A DNA stretch of 64,000 bases, taken from contig JANYCU010000052.1 of assembly GCA_025360125.1 (NCBI GenBank), forward strand, positions 1-64,000, given 5' to 3'. Below, piece by piece: positions 39,962 through 48,533 of this stretch. The notes under the pieces were generated by a model. The model was given only the letters and a program-made list of their open reading frames with translations. It made no database searches and was not told the DNA's origin. The DNA comes from Armatimonadota bacterium. Lineage in GTDB: Bacteria > Armatimonadota > Fimbriimonadia > Fimbriimonadales > Fimbriimonadaceae. A program made the translations under genes and the position numbers. Each line of letters begins with the position of its first letter. The stretch's first letter is position 1.

Positions 39962-41014
39962 CTAAATTCTGAAGCTCTTGATAAGCTTGCCTGTTTCTTC
40001 CTCGACCAGGTTCCACTTATGGGGGATCCCTTTGATTCGGAGGGCCTCTCGCGGCGCGTAGCAGCATAGGTCAGCGGCGACATCGACGCCAAAGTCTTCG
40101 GTTAGGTTCTCGAAAACGGTTTTCAGGGTGACGGCACTTCCGGCTAGGTTCCCGCCATTAACGAGGCGAACATCGCCTTCTCCGACGATGCAATCTAAGC
40201 CCCACATCTTTAATTCCGTGCCCGGAGCAAGGCCAGAAGCCATAGTGGAGTCGCTGACCCCAATGACATTGCCATCGGCCAATCGTGCCTGAATGAGAAG
40301 CATTGCGGCCTCGGGGCTGACATGGATTCGGTCGTAGATTAGTTCTGCGTTGAAGGGGGTGAGGGTCATTGCCGCCCCCAGGGCTCCCGCCTCGCGATGA
40401 TGAAGGCCTCGCATGGCGTTGAACGTGTGGGTGCTATGACGAAGGCCTGCCTCGTGAGCGAGGGCGGCTTCGTCGTAAGTAGCGTTGGTATGGCCCATGC
40501 TGGCAATCACTTTATGTTTGGTCAGTCGCGCGATTAATTCGAGAGCGCCGGGTAGTTCGGGCGCAAGAGTAACGATTTTTAGTCGGCGATCGCTGAGGAT
40601 TTCATCCCATTCTGGTCCGGCATCTTCGGGGTCGAGAATGAATTCTTGCGGCTGGGCGCCGGGAAACTCCTCAGAGATAAATGGCCCCTCGAGGTGAAAG
40701 CCGAGAACCATTGAGTTAGAAGGAAGGTTTGATATGGCGTGTTTGACATCTTCGGCGGACGCGGTGACGGTGGTGGGCAGGAAGCCTTCGTATCCTTCTT
40801 CATCAAGTTTTGTACACAGGAAAGCCATTTGCTCTTTGGTAGCTGACATGAAATCAACTCCGAAAGCTCCGTGAATATGGATATCGATGAAGCCAGGAAT
40901 GAGGACTCCCTCGGGTTCGCCGCTCTTGATGTCGCTCATCTCGCCCGTTTCGGTATCAAATCGGATGAGGTCAAGGCCATCTTCGCCTGGGGTCAAAACT
41001 ACAATTTTGCTCAT
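39962..41014 (-). CDS. nagA: N-acetylglucosamine-6-phosphate deacetylase
   Basis: A 350-residue amidohydrolase giving glucosamine-6-phosphate and acetate. Marks are PGFIDIHIHGAFGVDF (His-x-His), HLEGPFISEEFPGAQP (metal Glu), ASMGHTNATYDEA, STHTFNAMRGLHHREAGALGAA and GVSDSTMASG (catalytic Asp). It overlaps the end of dprA by ATGA. No PTS or nagB is nearby, so it may act in wall or chitin-sugar recycling. Confidence 0.94.
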   Translation of the reverse strand: MSKIVVLTPGEDGLDLIRFDTETGEMSDIKSGEPEGVLIPGFIDIHIHGAFGVDFMSATKEQMAFLCTKLDEEGYEGFLPTTVTASAEDVKHAISNLPSNSMVLGFHLEGPFISEEFPGAQPQEFILDPEDAGPEWDEILSDRRLKIVTLAPELPGALELIARLTKHKVIASMGHTNATYDEAALAHEAGLRHSTHTFNAMRGLHHREAGALGAAMTLTPFNAELIYDRIHVSPEAAMLLIQARLADGNVIGVSDSTMASGLAPGTELKMWGLDCIVGEGDVRLVNGGNLAGSAVTLKTVFENLTEDFGVDVAADLCCYAPREALRIKGIPHKWNLVEEETGKLIKSFRI

Positions 41015-42030
41015 AATGCCTTTGAAAAGCCTCCGTGTTGGCGGAGAACGTGCCCTTCGAGCTCAAGGATAGTGAGGTCAGCAAGGACTTCGCTCATATC
41101 GAGACCAGTTAGCTCAACAATTTTTTCCACTGAAATCGAACTTGCGGAGAGCACTTCCAAGATTTTGGCTGATATTCCGTGGAGTGGGGCCAAATCTGGG
41201 GCGGAAATTTGTTCGATACCGAGGGATTCGAGGATTTGGAGGGGATGGTCGACCATGGTGGCACCATCTCGAATGAGGGCATGCGAGCCTTGAAATCCAA
41301 ATTGGTCAATTTGACCAGGGACAACGAAGACCTCTCGCCCCATCTCGGCGGCAAACCCAGCCGTACGAATTGCACCGGACTTTTGAGGAGCTTCGATAAC
41401 GATGACGGCAATGCTGAGGGCGGCGATAAGGAAGTTGCGCTGGATGAATTTGTAGTCAGCTGGCTTTGTGCCTGCTGCGAATTGACTTACAAGACAGCCG
41501 TTCTGTTTGATCCGGTTAAAGAGTCCGCCATGGGCGCTGGGATATACGTGATCGATTCCACACCCGAGAACTGCAAGGGTTGAACCTCCAACCGCGAGTG
41601 CGCCTTCGTGGGCTGCGGCATCAATTCCGACGGCGCCACCGCTTACAATAGTAACACCATGTCGAGCGAGATCTTCGGCGAATTTACGGGCGCAAACTCT
41701 TCCGTATGAGGTTGCGCTTCGGGTTCCAACGATGGCAACGCATGGCTTACTAAACGCAGACGGGTTGCCCGAATAGAGAATAGCAGGAGAAATTCCGTCG
41801 GAGTGTTGAAGCGCCGAAGGAAAGTCTGGTTCGGCTAGGAAATTGATGTCGGCAGGAATTTGGACCGTACTCGTCGCAGACTCGACTCGTCGCTTTTCGG
41901 CATCGGTCAGGTTTGGAGACGCCAGCAAAAGGTCCTTCCAAATAGAATTGGGGTCGAGAGATTTTGCAATCTCTCGACCCTTTTGAGCTGATAGTTCAGC
42001 GGCTAAGAACGCGTTCCAGTTCTCAATCAA
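41011..42030 (-). CDS. dprA: DNA-processing protein DprA
   Basis: A protein that loads RecA on incoming single-stranded DNA during transformation. The Rossmann-like core has VAIVGTRSATSYGRVCARKFAEDLARHGVTIVSGGAVGIDAAAHEGAL, AVLGCGIDHVYP and NFLIAALSIAVIVIEAPQKSGAIRTAGFAAEMGREVFVVPG, and a winged-helix C-terminus follows. The frame opens to 42135, but that overlaps the next gene by 95 nt in Gly-coding repeat. The TTG at 42030 begins right where the N-terminal helical repeat (ENWNAFLAAEL) starts. Confidence 0.92.
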   Translation of the reverse strand: MIENWNAFLAAELSAQKGREIAKSLDPNSIWKDLLLASPNLTDAEKRRVESATSTVQIPADINFLAEPDFPSALQHSDGISPAILYSGNPSAFSKPCVAIVGTRSATSYGRVCARKFAEDLARHGVTIVSGGAVGIDAAAHEGALAVGGSTLAVLGCGIDHVYPSAHGGLFNRIKQNGCLVSQFAAGTKPADYKFIQRNFLIAALSIAVIVIEAPQKSGAIRTAGFAAEMGREVFVVPGQIDQFGFQGSHALIRDGATMVDHPLQILESLGIEQISAPDLAPLHGISAKILEVLSASSISVEKIVELTGLDMSEVLADLTILELEGHVLRQHGGFSKAL

Positions 42031-42040
42031 TCGTGAATCA

Positions 42041-43717
42041 CTAGCCAGCGCCGGAACCGCCACCACCAACTCCGCCACCTTTTCCACCGCCAGCACCTGG
42101 CTTGGTATCGCTTCCTGGTCGCTTAACTGGATCAAGTGTATTGTCGATTCGAACGGTTGCCGAGTAGCTGGTCACATTGCCCATCCAGTCGGTAACGTTG
42201 AGATGAACGGTATGACGCCCGGCGGACAACATGTTGTTCCGCTTCGTTTGTGATATTTGGCATACAAGGTAGCCGTCTCGACCGAATTCATAGTTGTAGT
42301 TGACGCCGTCGAAGTCGAGTTTCATGGTTGAAATGTTGACTCCTGATCCTTCGTCTTCGATTTTGAAGATGAATTCTTGACCGAGTTTGCCTGATGTCAA
42401 TTCGCCTGGTTGTGGCCATACTTGTTTGACTTCTGGTCCAACAAGATCCACGCCTGAGTCCATGTCAAATGCGAGCAGGCTTGAGTCTGCTGCGGGCACA
42501 AGAAGAGTTTTTCCGGCCAAGATCACGGGAGCAGAAATTTCGACCGTTGTGATTGGCTCAGTACTGGTTTGGTTACGACTTCCAGCCGCACCACCACCCT
42601 GGCTGCCGCCACCTCCACCGAGGCTACCGCCGCCGCCACCGCTTGATGGTCCACCGCCAAGGTTGCCTCCGCCGCCTGCAGGAGCTTTGCTTGCTGCTCT
42701 GGCCTGCTCGTTCATAGGGCGAACAAAATATTCCCAATCCAATGTTCCACGAGTAGGATCGACCAGGTGAAGAGCACCATTAACTGTGCCGACGACAAAT
42801 TTTTTCCCAACGTTGCTTGGGCGAACTGCAGGTTGTGAACCGAGGTTCAGCACTTTTTTGCCATTAATGGCGTTGCCTGCCGTGTCAAATGTATATATGT
42901 TTCCGGACTGAGCGACGCAGAAGACGATGCCGCCTCCAACTTCTGGGGAGAACATCATTCGCTCGGGAAGTGGTTTTTGCCATTTAACCGATCCAGAGAA
43001 TGCATTGATGGATGCAACGAAGGTGCCCGTATAGACATAAAAGTTTCCTTCGTTTGCGGTCATCGATCCATCCGCTGGTGTCGATCCAAAGTATAGTTTG
43101 TAGGCTGGCTTTCTGGTTGAAAGGTTAAATGCTTGGAGGAAGTTTCGGTTATCGAAGAATGCTACGATATCTCGACCATCTGAGAAGATTGGACCTCGCA
43201 TACCATCCAAGATTCGATAGGATGATTCCACGCCAGTCTGTGGGTCTTTGTAAATCGACTGACCAGTGGTCGTGTCTACGCCCATGACATTTCCGCCATC
43301 CATTGGAAAGGCTATGTTGTTGCCGACGGCTACAATTTGTCCGGAGATTTGGAATGGTGCTTGATAGACCCACTTGAGGTCACCGTTAGCTGGATTGATT
43401 CCATAGACTTCTTTTTGGTCGGTGTAGACACAAACTACTCCGTTAACCATAATTGGCGACTTTCGAACCGTGCCATTAAATGGGGCTGCATTCGGAAACT
43501 TCCACTTGGTATTGCCGGATTCGCGATCAATTGCGTAGACCCGATTCCCAAGGTTGAAGTAGAGTGTGTTGCCGTCTACAAGTGGTGATCCAGTCGCGGC
43601 GATTGTTGATGGCTGTTGCCATCTCCAGGCCAGCGGAGCTGGTCCATCAAACTGTGCGACTGCAATGCAGCCTACCATCGCAGTAGTTGCAATGACGAAA
43701 GTACGAATCCCAAACAT
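42041..43717 (-). CDS. Exported PQQ-like beta-propeller repeat protein
   Basis: A 558-residue protein with a signal peptide (about 1-22, MVGCIAVAQFDG). A propeller follows, with repeats AIDRESGNTKWKFPN, GINPANGDLKWVY, SINAFSGSVKWQKPL and LVDPTRGTLDWEY. A Gly/Ser-rich stretch of about 30 residues (about 350-380) interrupts the last blades. The C-terminal part (about 430-530) looks like an immunoglobulin-like bacterial domain (DEGSGVNISTMKLDFDGVNYNYEF), then a Gly-rich tail. Such propellers often scaffold outer-membrane or exopolymer complexes. No PQQ dehydrogenase residues are evident. Confidence 0.8.
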   Translation of the reverse strand: MFGIRTFVIATTAMVGCIAVAQFDGPAPLAWRWQQPSTIAATGSPLVDGNTLYFNLGNRVYAIDRESGNTKWKFPNAAPFNGTVRKSPIMVNGVVCVYTDQKEVYGINPANGDLKWVYQAPFQISGQIVAVGNNIAFPMDGGNVMGVDTTTGQSIYKDPQTGVESSYRILDGMRGPIFSDGRDIVAFFDNRNFLQAFNLSTRKPAYKLYFGSTPADGSMTANEGNFYVYTGTFVASINAFSGSVKWQKPLPERMMFSPEVGGGIVFCVAQSGNIYTFDTAGNAINGKKVLNLGSQPAVRPSNVGKKFVVGTVNGALHLVDPTRGTLDWEYFVRPMNEQARAASKAPAGGGGNLGGGPSSGGGGGSLGGGGGSQGGGAAGSRNQTSTEPITTVEISAPVILAGKTLLVPAADSSLLAFDMDSGVDLVGPEVKQVWPQPGELTSGKLGQEFIFKIEDEGSGVNISTMKLDFDGVNYNYEFGRDGYLVCQISQTKRNNMLSAGRHTVHLNVTDWMGNVTSYSATVRIDNTLDPVKRPGSDTKPGAGGGKGGGVGGGGSGAG

Positions 43718-43848
43718 TTTTATGCAGCGTCTCCAAGATCGCCCGGCGACCTATCCCAAGGACATTGTAATTCTACTAGGGTCTGTTTGTCCAGCGATAG
43801 GGGCGAGATACACTTTAGACGCGCAAAATTAATTCTGGATTCATTATT

Positions 43849-44523
43849 TTGAAAACCGTCATCCTTTGTTACCATAAGATCGGATTTGAACCTGACGAAG
43901 GTCGGTTCCTCAATTGCGCTCCCGAACGACTTGATTCCCACGCCCGGTTCTTTCAGCAAAAAAAGTGGCAAAATTTTCTTCCTCGAGATTTCCAGAGGGG
44001 TCGAACCGAAGGAATTTGCTTTACTTTTGATGATGCATATGTGTCGGCGGTTCAAAATGCGCCGCCGATTTTGGAGAAGTACGGCTTCTTTGGGGCGTTT
44101 TATGTGGTTCCCAGCTTAGTTGGGATGACATCTACTTGGGACGGAGAGATTGCTCGGCCGCTAGCGGGTTGGGACGAACTGTTGGCGATCTCGGGCCGTG
44201 GGCACGAGTTGGGAAATCATACATTGTCTCATCTGCACCTTGATGCTTTGGATTTGGCTGGGCAACGACAGGAGTTGCTGGATGCTTCGAATCAGTTAAG
44301 GGAGCGAGGGATTGAGGCAAAGTCCGTTGCCTTTCCTTATGGTGGATTCAATACAGAATCGATGGTCGCGATGGAAACCGCGGAGATCAGAGTTGGGTTG
44401 GCCCTGGGCAAGCGACCAGTCGGCGATGAGCTTGCGAATTGCTTGCCGAGAATCGTGGTTGGTTATTCGGACAGCGTAGCGAAGCTGTTATACAAAATAT
44501 ATATCCGACCCAAATTGCCTTAG
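43849..44523 (+). CDS. Polysaccharide deacetylase family protein
   Basis: A 224-residue NodB-fold deacetylase. ICFTFDDAYVSA carries the catalytic and metal Asp, ELGNHTLSHLHLDAL the His-x3-His ligands, and VAFPYGGFNTES the Arg/Pro-Tyr-Gly strand. Members remove N-acetyl groups from chitooligosaccharides or peptidoglycan. There is no signal peptide. The TTG at 43849 is the only plausible start and gives a direct NodB start ILCYHKIG. Confidence 0.88.
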   Translation: MKTVILCYHKIGFEPDEGRFLNCAPERLDSHARFFQQKKWQNFLPRDFQRGRTEGICFTFDDAYVSAVQNAPPILEKYGFFGAFYVVPSLVGMTSTWDGEIARPLAGWDELLAISGRGHELGNHTLSHLHLDALDLAGQRQELLDASNQLRERGIEAKSVAFPYGGFNTESMVAMETAEIRVGLALGKRPVGDELANCLPRIVVGYSDSVAKLLYKIYIRPKLP

Positions 44524-44532
44524 TGGAAAATT

Positions 44533-44609
<77 letters not shown>

Positions 44610-44671
44610 GGGAAGCAATTAATATACCAGATGATTGCGAATTGAAACCAGCCTAGCGAGGTGAGTTGAGA

Positions 44672-44677
44672 TATACT
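44672..44677 (+). promoter_or_regulatory. -10 box of tRNA-Leu
   Basis: TATACT lies 10 nt before the mature 5' end of the tRNA. No good -35 is visible. Confidence 0.5.
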
Positions 44678-44687
44678 TTTCGGACTT

Positions 44688-44773
44688 GCCCGGGTGGCGA
44701 AATGGTAGACGCAGAGGACTTAAAATCCTTTGGTAGCAATACCGTGAGGGTTCGAGTCCCTCCCTGGGCACCA
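44688..44773 (+). tRNA. tRNA-Leu(TAA)
   Basis: An 86-nt class II tRNA. Acceptor GCCCGGG pairs with CCTGGGC region, D arm TGGCGAAATGGTAGACGC, anticodon loop CTTAAAA gives TAA, the long variable arm is TGGTAGCAATACCG, T arm GGTTCGAGTCC, CCA encoded. Confidence 0.96.
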
Positions 44774-44864
44774 GAAAGCTAGCTGCTAGCCTCGAGCTTT
44801 TAGCTTCTAGCGAATTGTTTTCGAAAGGATCAGGTCTGGCTAGCACCGGAAGTGGGCAACCAGA

Positions 44865-44877
44865 TAATATCAAGGCA
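44865..44877 (+). promoter_or_regulatory. -10-like TAATAT abutting the alcohol dehydrogenase start
   Basis: TAATAT (44865-44870), CAAGGC, then ATG at 44877. Same hexamer and gap as before the lipoprotein gene at 5079. Confidence 0.5.
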
Positions 44878-45989
44878 TGTCCATTCTCGGCAAAGCTGTC
44901 CTCCTCGAAGAACCTGGCACCCCTGCGGTTGTTCGGGATATCACCATTGATGATCCAGGTCGAGATGAAGTCTTAATTCGGGTGGTTGCGAGCGGCGTTT
45001 GTCACACTGATTTGACCGTGAAAATGCTCAATGGGAATGGTATGTCGTTCCCAATTGTGCTGGGGCACGAGGGAGCGGGAATCGTCGAGAAAGTTGGTGA
45101 AGGTGTGACTCACCTTGTTCCTGGTGATGCAGTGGTTATTGCGTACCGCGCTCCGTGTGAAAAATGCCCCGCTTGCCTTCGTGGTGACCCGCGTCGATGT
45201 TATATGGCTTTGCGTCCTGGTCCACGAATTAAGCGAGCGAGCGACGGGGCTGCTTGTTCTCAAGTTCTTCGATGCGGGACCTTCGCGACCCATACGGTTG
45301 TTCACGCCAAGGCTGCGATCAAGATGCCTGTGGAAATGCCTTTGGATAAAGCGTGCCTGATAGCTTGCGGAGTCGTGACGGGGGTCGGTGCGGCGTTGAA
45401 CACGACTCCGGTTGCGCGAGGTTCTCGGGTGGCGGTTATTGGCTGTGGTGGAGTTGGGCTTAACGTCATTCAGGGAGCAAAAATTGCAGGTGCAAAGCAG
45501 ATTATTGCGGTTGACGTGAATCCGGTCAAGCTTGGATGGGCGAAAGATTTTGGCGCGACGGACGTTGTTAATGCGCGCGATGGCGACCCGGTTGCTGCGG
45601 TTCGGGCTTTGACTGAGGACGGATGGGATGGCGGCGTAGAGTATGCGTTTGAGGCGACGGGTATTCCGATGTGCACCGAGCAGGCGGTGAAGATGTTGGC
45701 CTACGGCGGAACGGCGACGACGATTGGCTTTCCGGCTCAAACGGACTCGGTCAACCTGAATTTAGGCGATATGGCGACGGGCGTTTATTGGAATAAGGCA
45801 TCGGTTCGAGTTTGCCATTGCGGCGACACGCTGCCATCGCTCGACTTTCCAATGCTTGCCGACCTCTATCTCAAGGGTCAGCTGAATTTGGATCAGATGG
45901 TTACTCGAAAGATCACGCTTGATCAGGTCGAAGAGGCGTTTCACGAGATGGAGACGGGCGACGTTATTCGCTCGGTCATCGTGCTCTGA
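44877..45989 (+). CDS. Zinc-dependent alcohol dehydrogenase family protein
   Basis: A 370-residue MDR enzyme of the class III/NDMA-type branch. Catalytic zinc ligands are in SGVCHTDL and GHEGAGIV. The structural zinc site is CEKCPACLRGDPRRC. The coenzyme loop is VIGCGGVGLNVIQGAKIAGA followed by AVDVN (Asp, so NAD preferred). It probably oxidises an alcohol or a thiol-formaldehyde adduct; the substrate is unknown. The downstream MBL hydrolase overlaps its stop by one base (TGATG), so the two may be sequential steps. Confidence 0.9.
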   Translation: MSILGKAVLLEEPGTPAVVRDITIDDPGRDEVLIRVVASGVCHTDLTVKMLNGNGMSFPIVLGHEGAGIVEKVGEGVTHLVPGDAVVIAYRAPCEKCPACLRGDPRRCYMALRPGPRIKRASDGAACSQVLRCGTFATHTVVHAKAAIKMPVEMPLDKACLIACGVVTGVGAALNTTPVARGSRVAVIGCGGVGLNVIQGAKIAGAKQIIAVDVNPVKLGWAKDFGATDVVNARDGDPVAAVRALTEDGWDGGVEYAFEATGIPMCTEQAVKMLAYGGTATTIGFPAQTDSVNLNLGDMATGVYWNKASVRVCHCGDTLPSLDFPMLADLYLKGQLNLDQMVTRKITLDQVEEAFHEMETGDVIRSVIVL

Positions 45990-46816
45990 TGCCGTTTCAT
46001 CGTATTTCGGTCGGCGATTTCGAGATCATTGCGATTCAAGCTCAGCCGAATCGTATGATTCAGGCGGCGCAGTTGTTTCCGACCGTTGATCATTCGGAAT
46101 TTGATCGAGAGTTTGACCGGGATTCGACCTATTTTGGGAAGGATTCGACTGAGCTTCGGTTTACGCAAAATATCTGTTTAGTTCGAACTGGGGCCCATCT
46201 TGTTTTGGTTGATACGGGTGTTCCCCACGATCGGGAAGGAGCATTGCTTCTGTCTGGGTTGAATGAAGCCGGAATTTCGGTGAACGATATTACTATGGTC
46301 ATCTTGACTCATCGCGACATGGACCATGTAGGTGGGAATTTGGTTGATGGAAAGCCGACTTTTCCGAATGCGCGTTACGCTATTGGGCGCAGCGAGTACG
46401 AAGGTTATAAGGTTGATCCCGACCGCGATACGTTTGGAACTTTTGTGGCTCCCCTGGAAGCAGCGGGAGTGTTGGATATCGTGTCTGACGATGCAGAAAT
46501 TGTTCCGGGAATGCGACTTTGGCTGACGCCAGGTCACCGGAGTGGCGCAACGAGCGTTCTGGTTGGCGAAGGTTGCCTTTTAACTGCGGACGTTTGGCAT
46601 CATCCGGCCCAGGTTGGGCACCCGGAATGGCACATTGGGTTTGATTCGGACGCAGACCTTGCCTCTGGGACACGGGCGAAAGTCATCGCAATGGCGGCGG
46701 AGAAGAATTGGCTTCTTGCCGTGCCGCACACTCCCGAGTTTGGCCTCGGGCGAATTGGTGAATTGAAGGGCGAGCGAGTTTGGGTTTCAGTGGTTGTGGG
46801 CGACAGGGTCGGTTAA
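45989..46816 (+). CDS. MBL-fold metallohydrolase, lactonase-like
   Basis: A 275-residue metallo-beta-lactamase fold. ILTHRDMDHVGG is the metal motif, here His-x-Asp-x-Asp-His where many members have a second His. GHRSGATSVLV and LTADVWHHP carry the next ligands, and AVPHTPEFGLGRI the last His. Overall form fits the AHL-lactonase/thioesterase-like branch. It starts within the alcohol dehydrogenase stop codon, so it is co-expressed and may process the product. Confidence 0.82.
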   Translation: MPFHRISVGDFEIIAIQAQPNRMIQAAQLFPTVDHSEFDREFDRDSTYFGKDSTELRFTQNICLVRTGAHLVLVDTGVPHDREGALLLSGLNEAGISVNDITMVILTHRDMDHVGGNLVDGKPTFPNARYAIGRSEYEGYKVDPDRDTFGTFVAPLEAAGVLDIVSDDAEIVPGMRLWLTPGHRSGATSVLVGEGCLLTADVWHHPAQVGHPEWHIGFDSDADLASGTRAKVIAMAAEKNWLLAVPHTPEFGLGRIGELKGERVWVSVVVGDRVG

Positions 46817-47208
46817 GATCGCTTTCGATCATCGTTGATTGCAGCCTGTCTTTCACTTGTTGATTAGAACTTGTCCTTCACGGTTTGGCGGACGGGGCCT
46901 CGGGGTCGCTCAATAGGATTCGCGTCATAAGAGTTCGGAACGAGCGACCGTGGAATGGACAGTATCGATCGCTTACCCAGGCCTTCGGAGCTTTTGAACG
47001 CTACCCGCGTTTGAAGCTCCTACGACCTGGGCTAAACCATATCCGACCCTTCGGGCCTCAAGAGGGTCTGGATTTACATGGGCATCTTGTTGCACCAAAG
47101 CGGCTCCAGTCAAAAACTAGACTGCAATAAGCGTTGACCTCGCGATTTGGCTCGCTGGTCAGCACCAACAAATGTAGTGCTGGCCGCGATATAAGGACTC
47201 CTTGTCTG
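46817..47208. other. Hairpin-rich intergenic element between MBL gene and amt
   Basis: No credible gene. About 46975-47032 forms a long imperfect stem: CCCAGG...GGAGCTT...AACGC against GCGTT...AAGCTCC...CCTGGG around TACC. Next, GACCC pairs with GGGTC around TTCGGG-containing loop (about 47044-47069). A separate stem GGTCAGCAC / GTGCTGGCC lies at 47157-47185 and may end the amt transcript. The CCTGGG-stem followed by ...CCCTTCGGG... resembles dispersed palindromic elements I have seen in planctomycete-like genomes. That likeness is from memory only. Confidence 0.5.
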
Positions 47209-48429
47209 TCAACCGAGTTCAGTGTAGGCGATTTCTCCGTGGAGTGATTCGTCTAAGACTGCTTCGTCTGACTCGGAGACTCGGACTGGAGTGACCTTGT
47301 TGATCAGCCAAAGCATTCCGTAGGTCAAACCAAAAGCCCAAATGGACGAGAAAACCACGGCAAAAATTTGATTGAAAAAGAACTTGCTGTTGCCGCCAAT
47401 CAGACCATTTTGTCCGGCTGGGTTGAAGGAAAGGCTGGCGAAGACTCCGAGCAAAATGATGCCGAGCATGCCGCCAACGCCGTGAACGCCCCAGACATCT
47501 AGAGCATCGTCAAGCTTCAATTTGTTCTTTAGTGCGACCGCGCCATAACACACCAACCCAGAAATGCAACCAATGATGACTGCCGTGGTAGGTGACACGT
47601 ATCCGGCGGCCGGGGTGATTGTGGCTAGACCAGCCACTGCACCAGTTAGGAGGCCAACAAATTTGGGCTTCTTAACATAGAATAGGTCGAGGACGAGCCA
47701 CACCATTGCGGCAAATGAGGCGGCGATATCCGTGTTCAGGAAGGCTATGGCGGTGACGGAGTCGACGCGGAATTCGCTACCAGCGTTGAATCCATACCAG
47801 CCAAACCAAAGCAGTCCAGTGCCTAGCGCGACTAATGGTATCGAATGGGGGCCCGATTCGGCAACCTTTCGGCGGCCCACGAAAATGACGGATGCCAAGG
47901 CAGCCATTCCGGCAATGTTATGAACGACGATTCCTCCCGCAAAATCGAGCACACCCATCTTTTGCAGGAATCCGCCGCCCCAGATCATGTGCACGAACGG
48001 GAAATAGACGAGGACAAGCCATCCGGTCAAGAACCACATATAGGCTTTGAACGTCACCCGTCCGGCAAAGGCACCCGTGATTAGGGCGGGGGTGATGATA
48101 GCGAACATCATTTGATAGGCGATGAACACGATGAGGGGAATGGAGTCATTCGCGGGAGAAGGTGACATGAGGTCTACGCCTTTGAGGAAGGCCATATCTA
48201 GGTTTCCAATGACGCCACCAACGTCTCCGCTAAAACAGAGCGAGTAACCAAATGCAAACCAAAGTACGGTCGTCCAACCCATGGAGACAAAGCTTTGCAT
48301 CATGATGGTGAGAACGCTCTTGCGGCCCACAAGGCCGCCGTAGAAGAATGCTAGCCCTGGCGTCATTAGCATGACGAGGCTTGTACACAGGAGCATGAAT
48401 CCGGTATTGCCAGTATCAATATGCATCAT
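47209..48429 (-). CDS. amt: Ammonium transporter
   Basis: A 406-residue Amt/Rh channel protein with eleven hydrophobic helices. Marks are GLAFFYGGLVGRKSVLTIMMQSF, FAGGIVVHNIAGMAALASV (first pore His), GWYGFNAGS and GVHGVGGMLGIILLGVFAS (second pore His). It mediates ammonium uptake. No glnK/glnB regulator gene is adjacent, which is unusual for amt. Codon 2 is also ATG, so the start could be 48426. Confidence 0.96.
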   Translation of the reverse strand: MMHIDTGNTGFMLLCTSLVMLMTPGLAFFYGGLVGRKSVLTIMMQSFVSMGWTTVLWFAFGYSLCFSGDVGGVIGNLDMAFLKGVDLMSPSPANDSIPLIVFIAYQMMFAIITPALITGAFAGRVTFKAYMWFLTGWLVLVYFPFVHMIWGGGFLQKMGVLDFAGGIVVHNIAGMAALASVIFVGRRKVAESGPHSIPLVALGTGLLWFGWYGFNAGSEFRVDSVTAIAFLNTDIAASFAAMVWLVLDLFYVKKPKFVGLLTGAVAGLATITPAAGYVSPTTAVIIGCISGLVCYGAVALKNKLKLDDALDVWGVHGVGGMLGIILLGVFASLSFNPAGQNGLIGGNSKFFFNQIFAVVFSSIWAFGLTYGMLWLINKVTPVRVSESDEAVLDESLHGEIAYTELG

Positions 48430-48533
48430 CGTTACCTAAATTGATGACGGTCTATTGACAGTGGAAGGCGCAAATTGCGTGATTCCAACCTGGCTTCGAG
48501 TGTTCTGTTTCCAAAGACTCTTGACGATTGCGA

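Noticed and set aside
46310-46335. MBL hydrolase inactivated by loss of a metal His (HRDMDH)
   Set aside because: His-x-Asp-x-Asp-His variants occur in active MBL families, and the other ligands are present, so loss of function is not supported.
46885-47130. 81-codon frame between the MBL gene and amt
   Set aside because: It runs through the stem-loop element and has no start signals. Such frames commonly arise in palindromic repeats.
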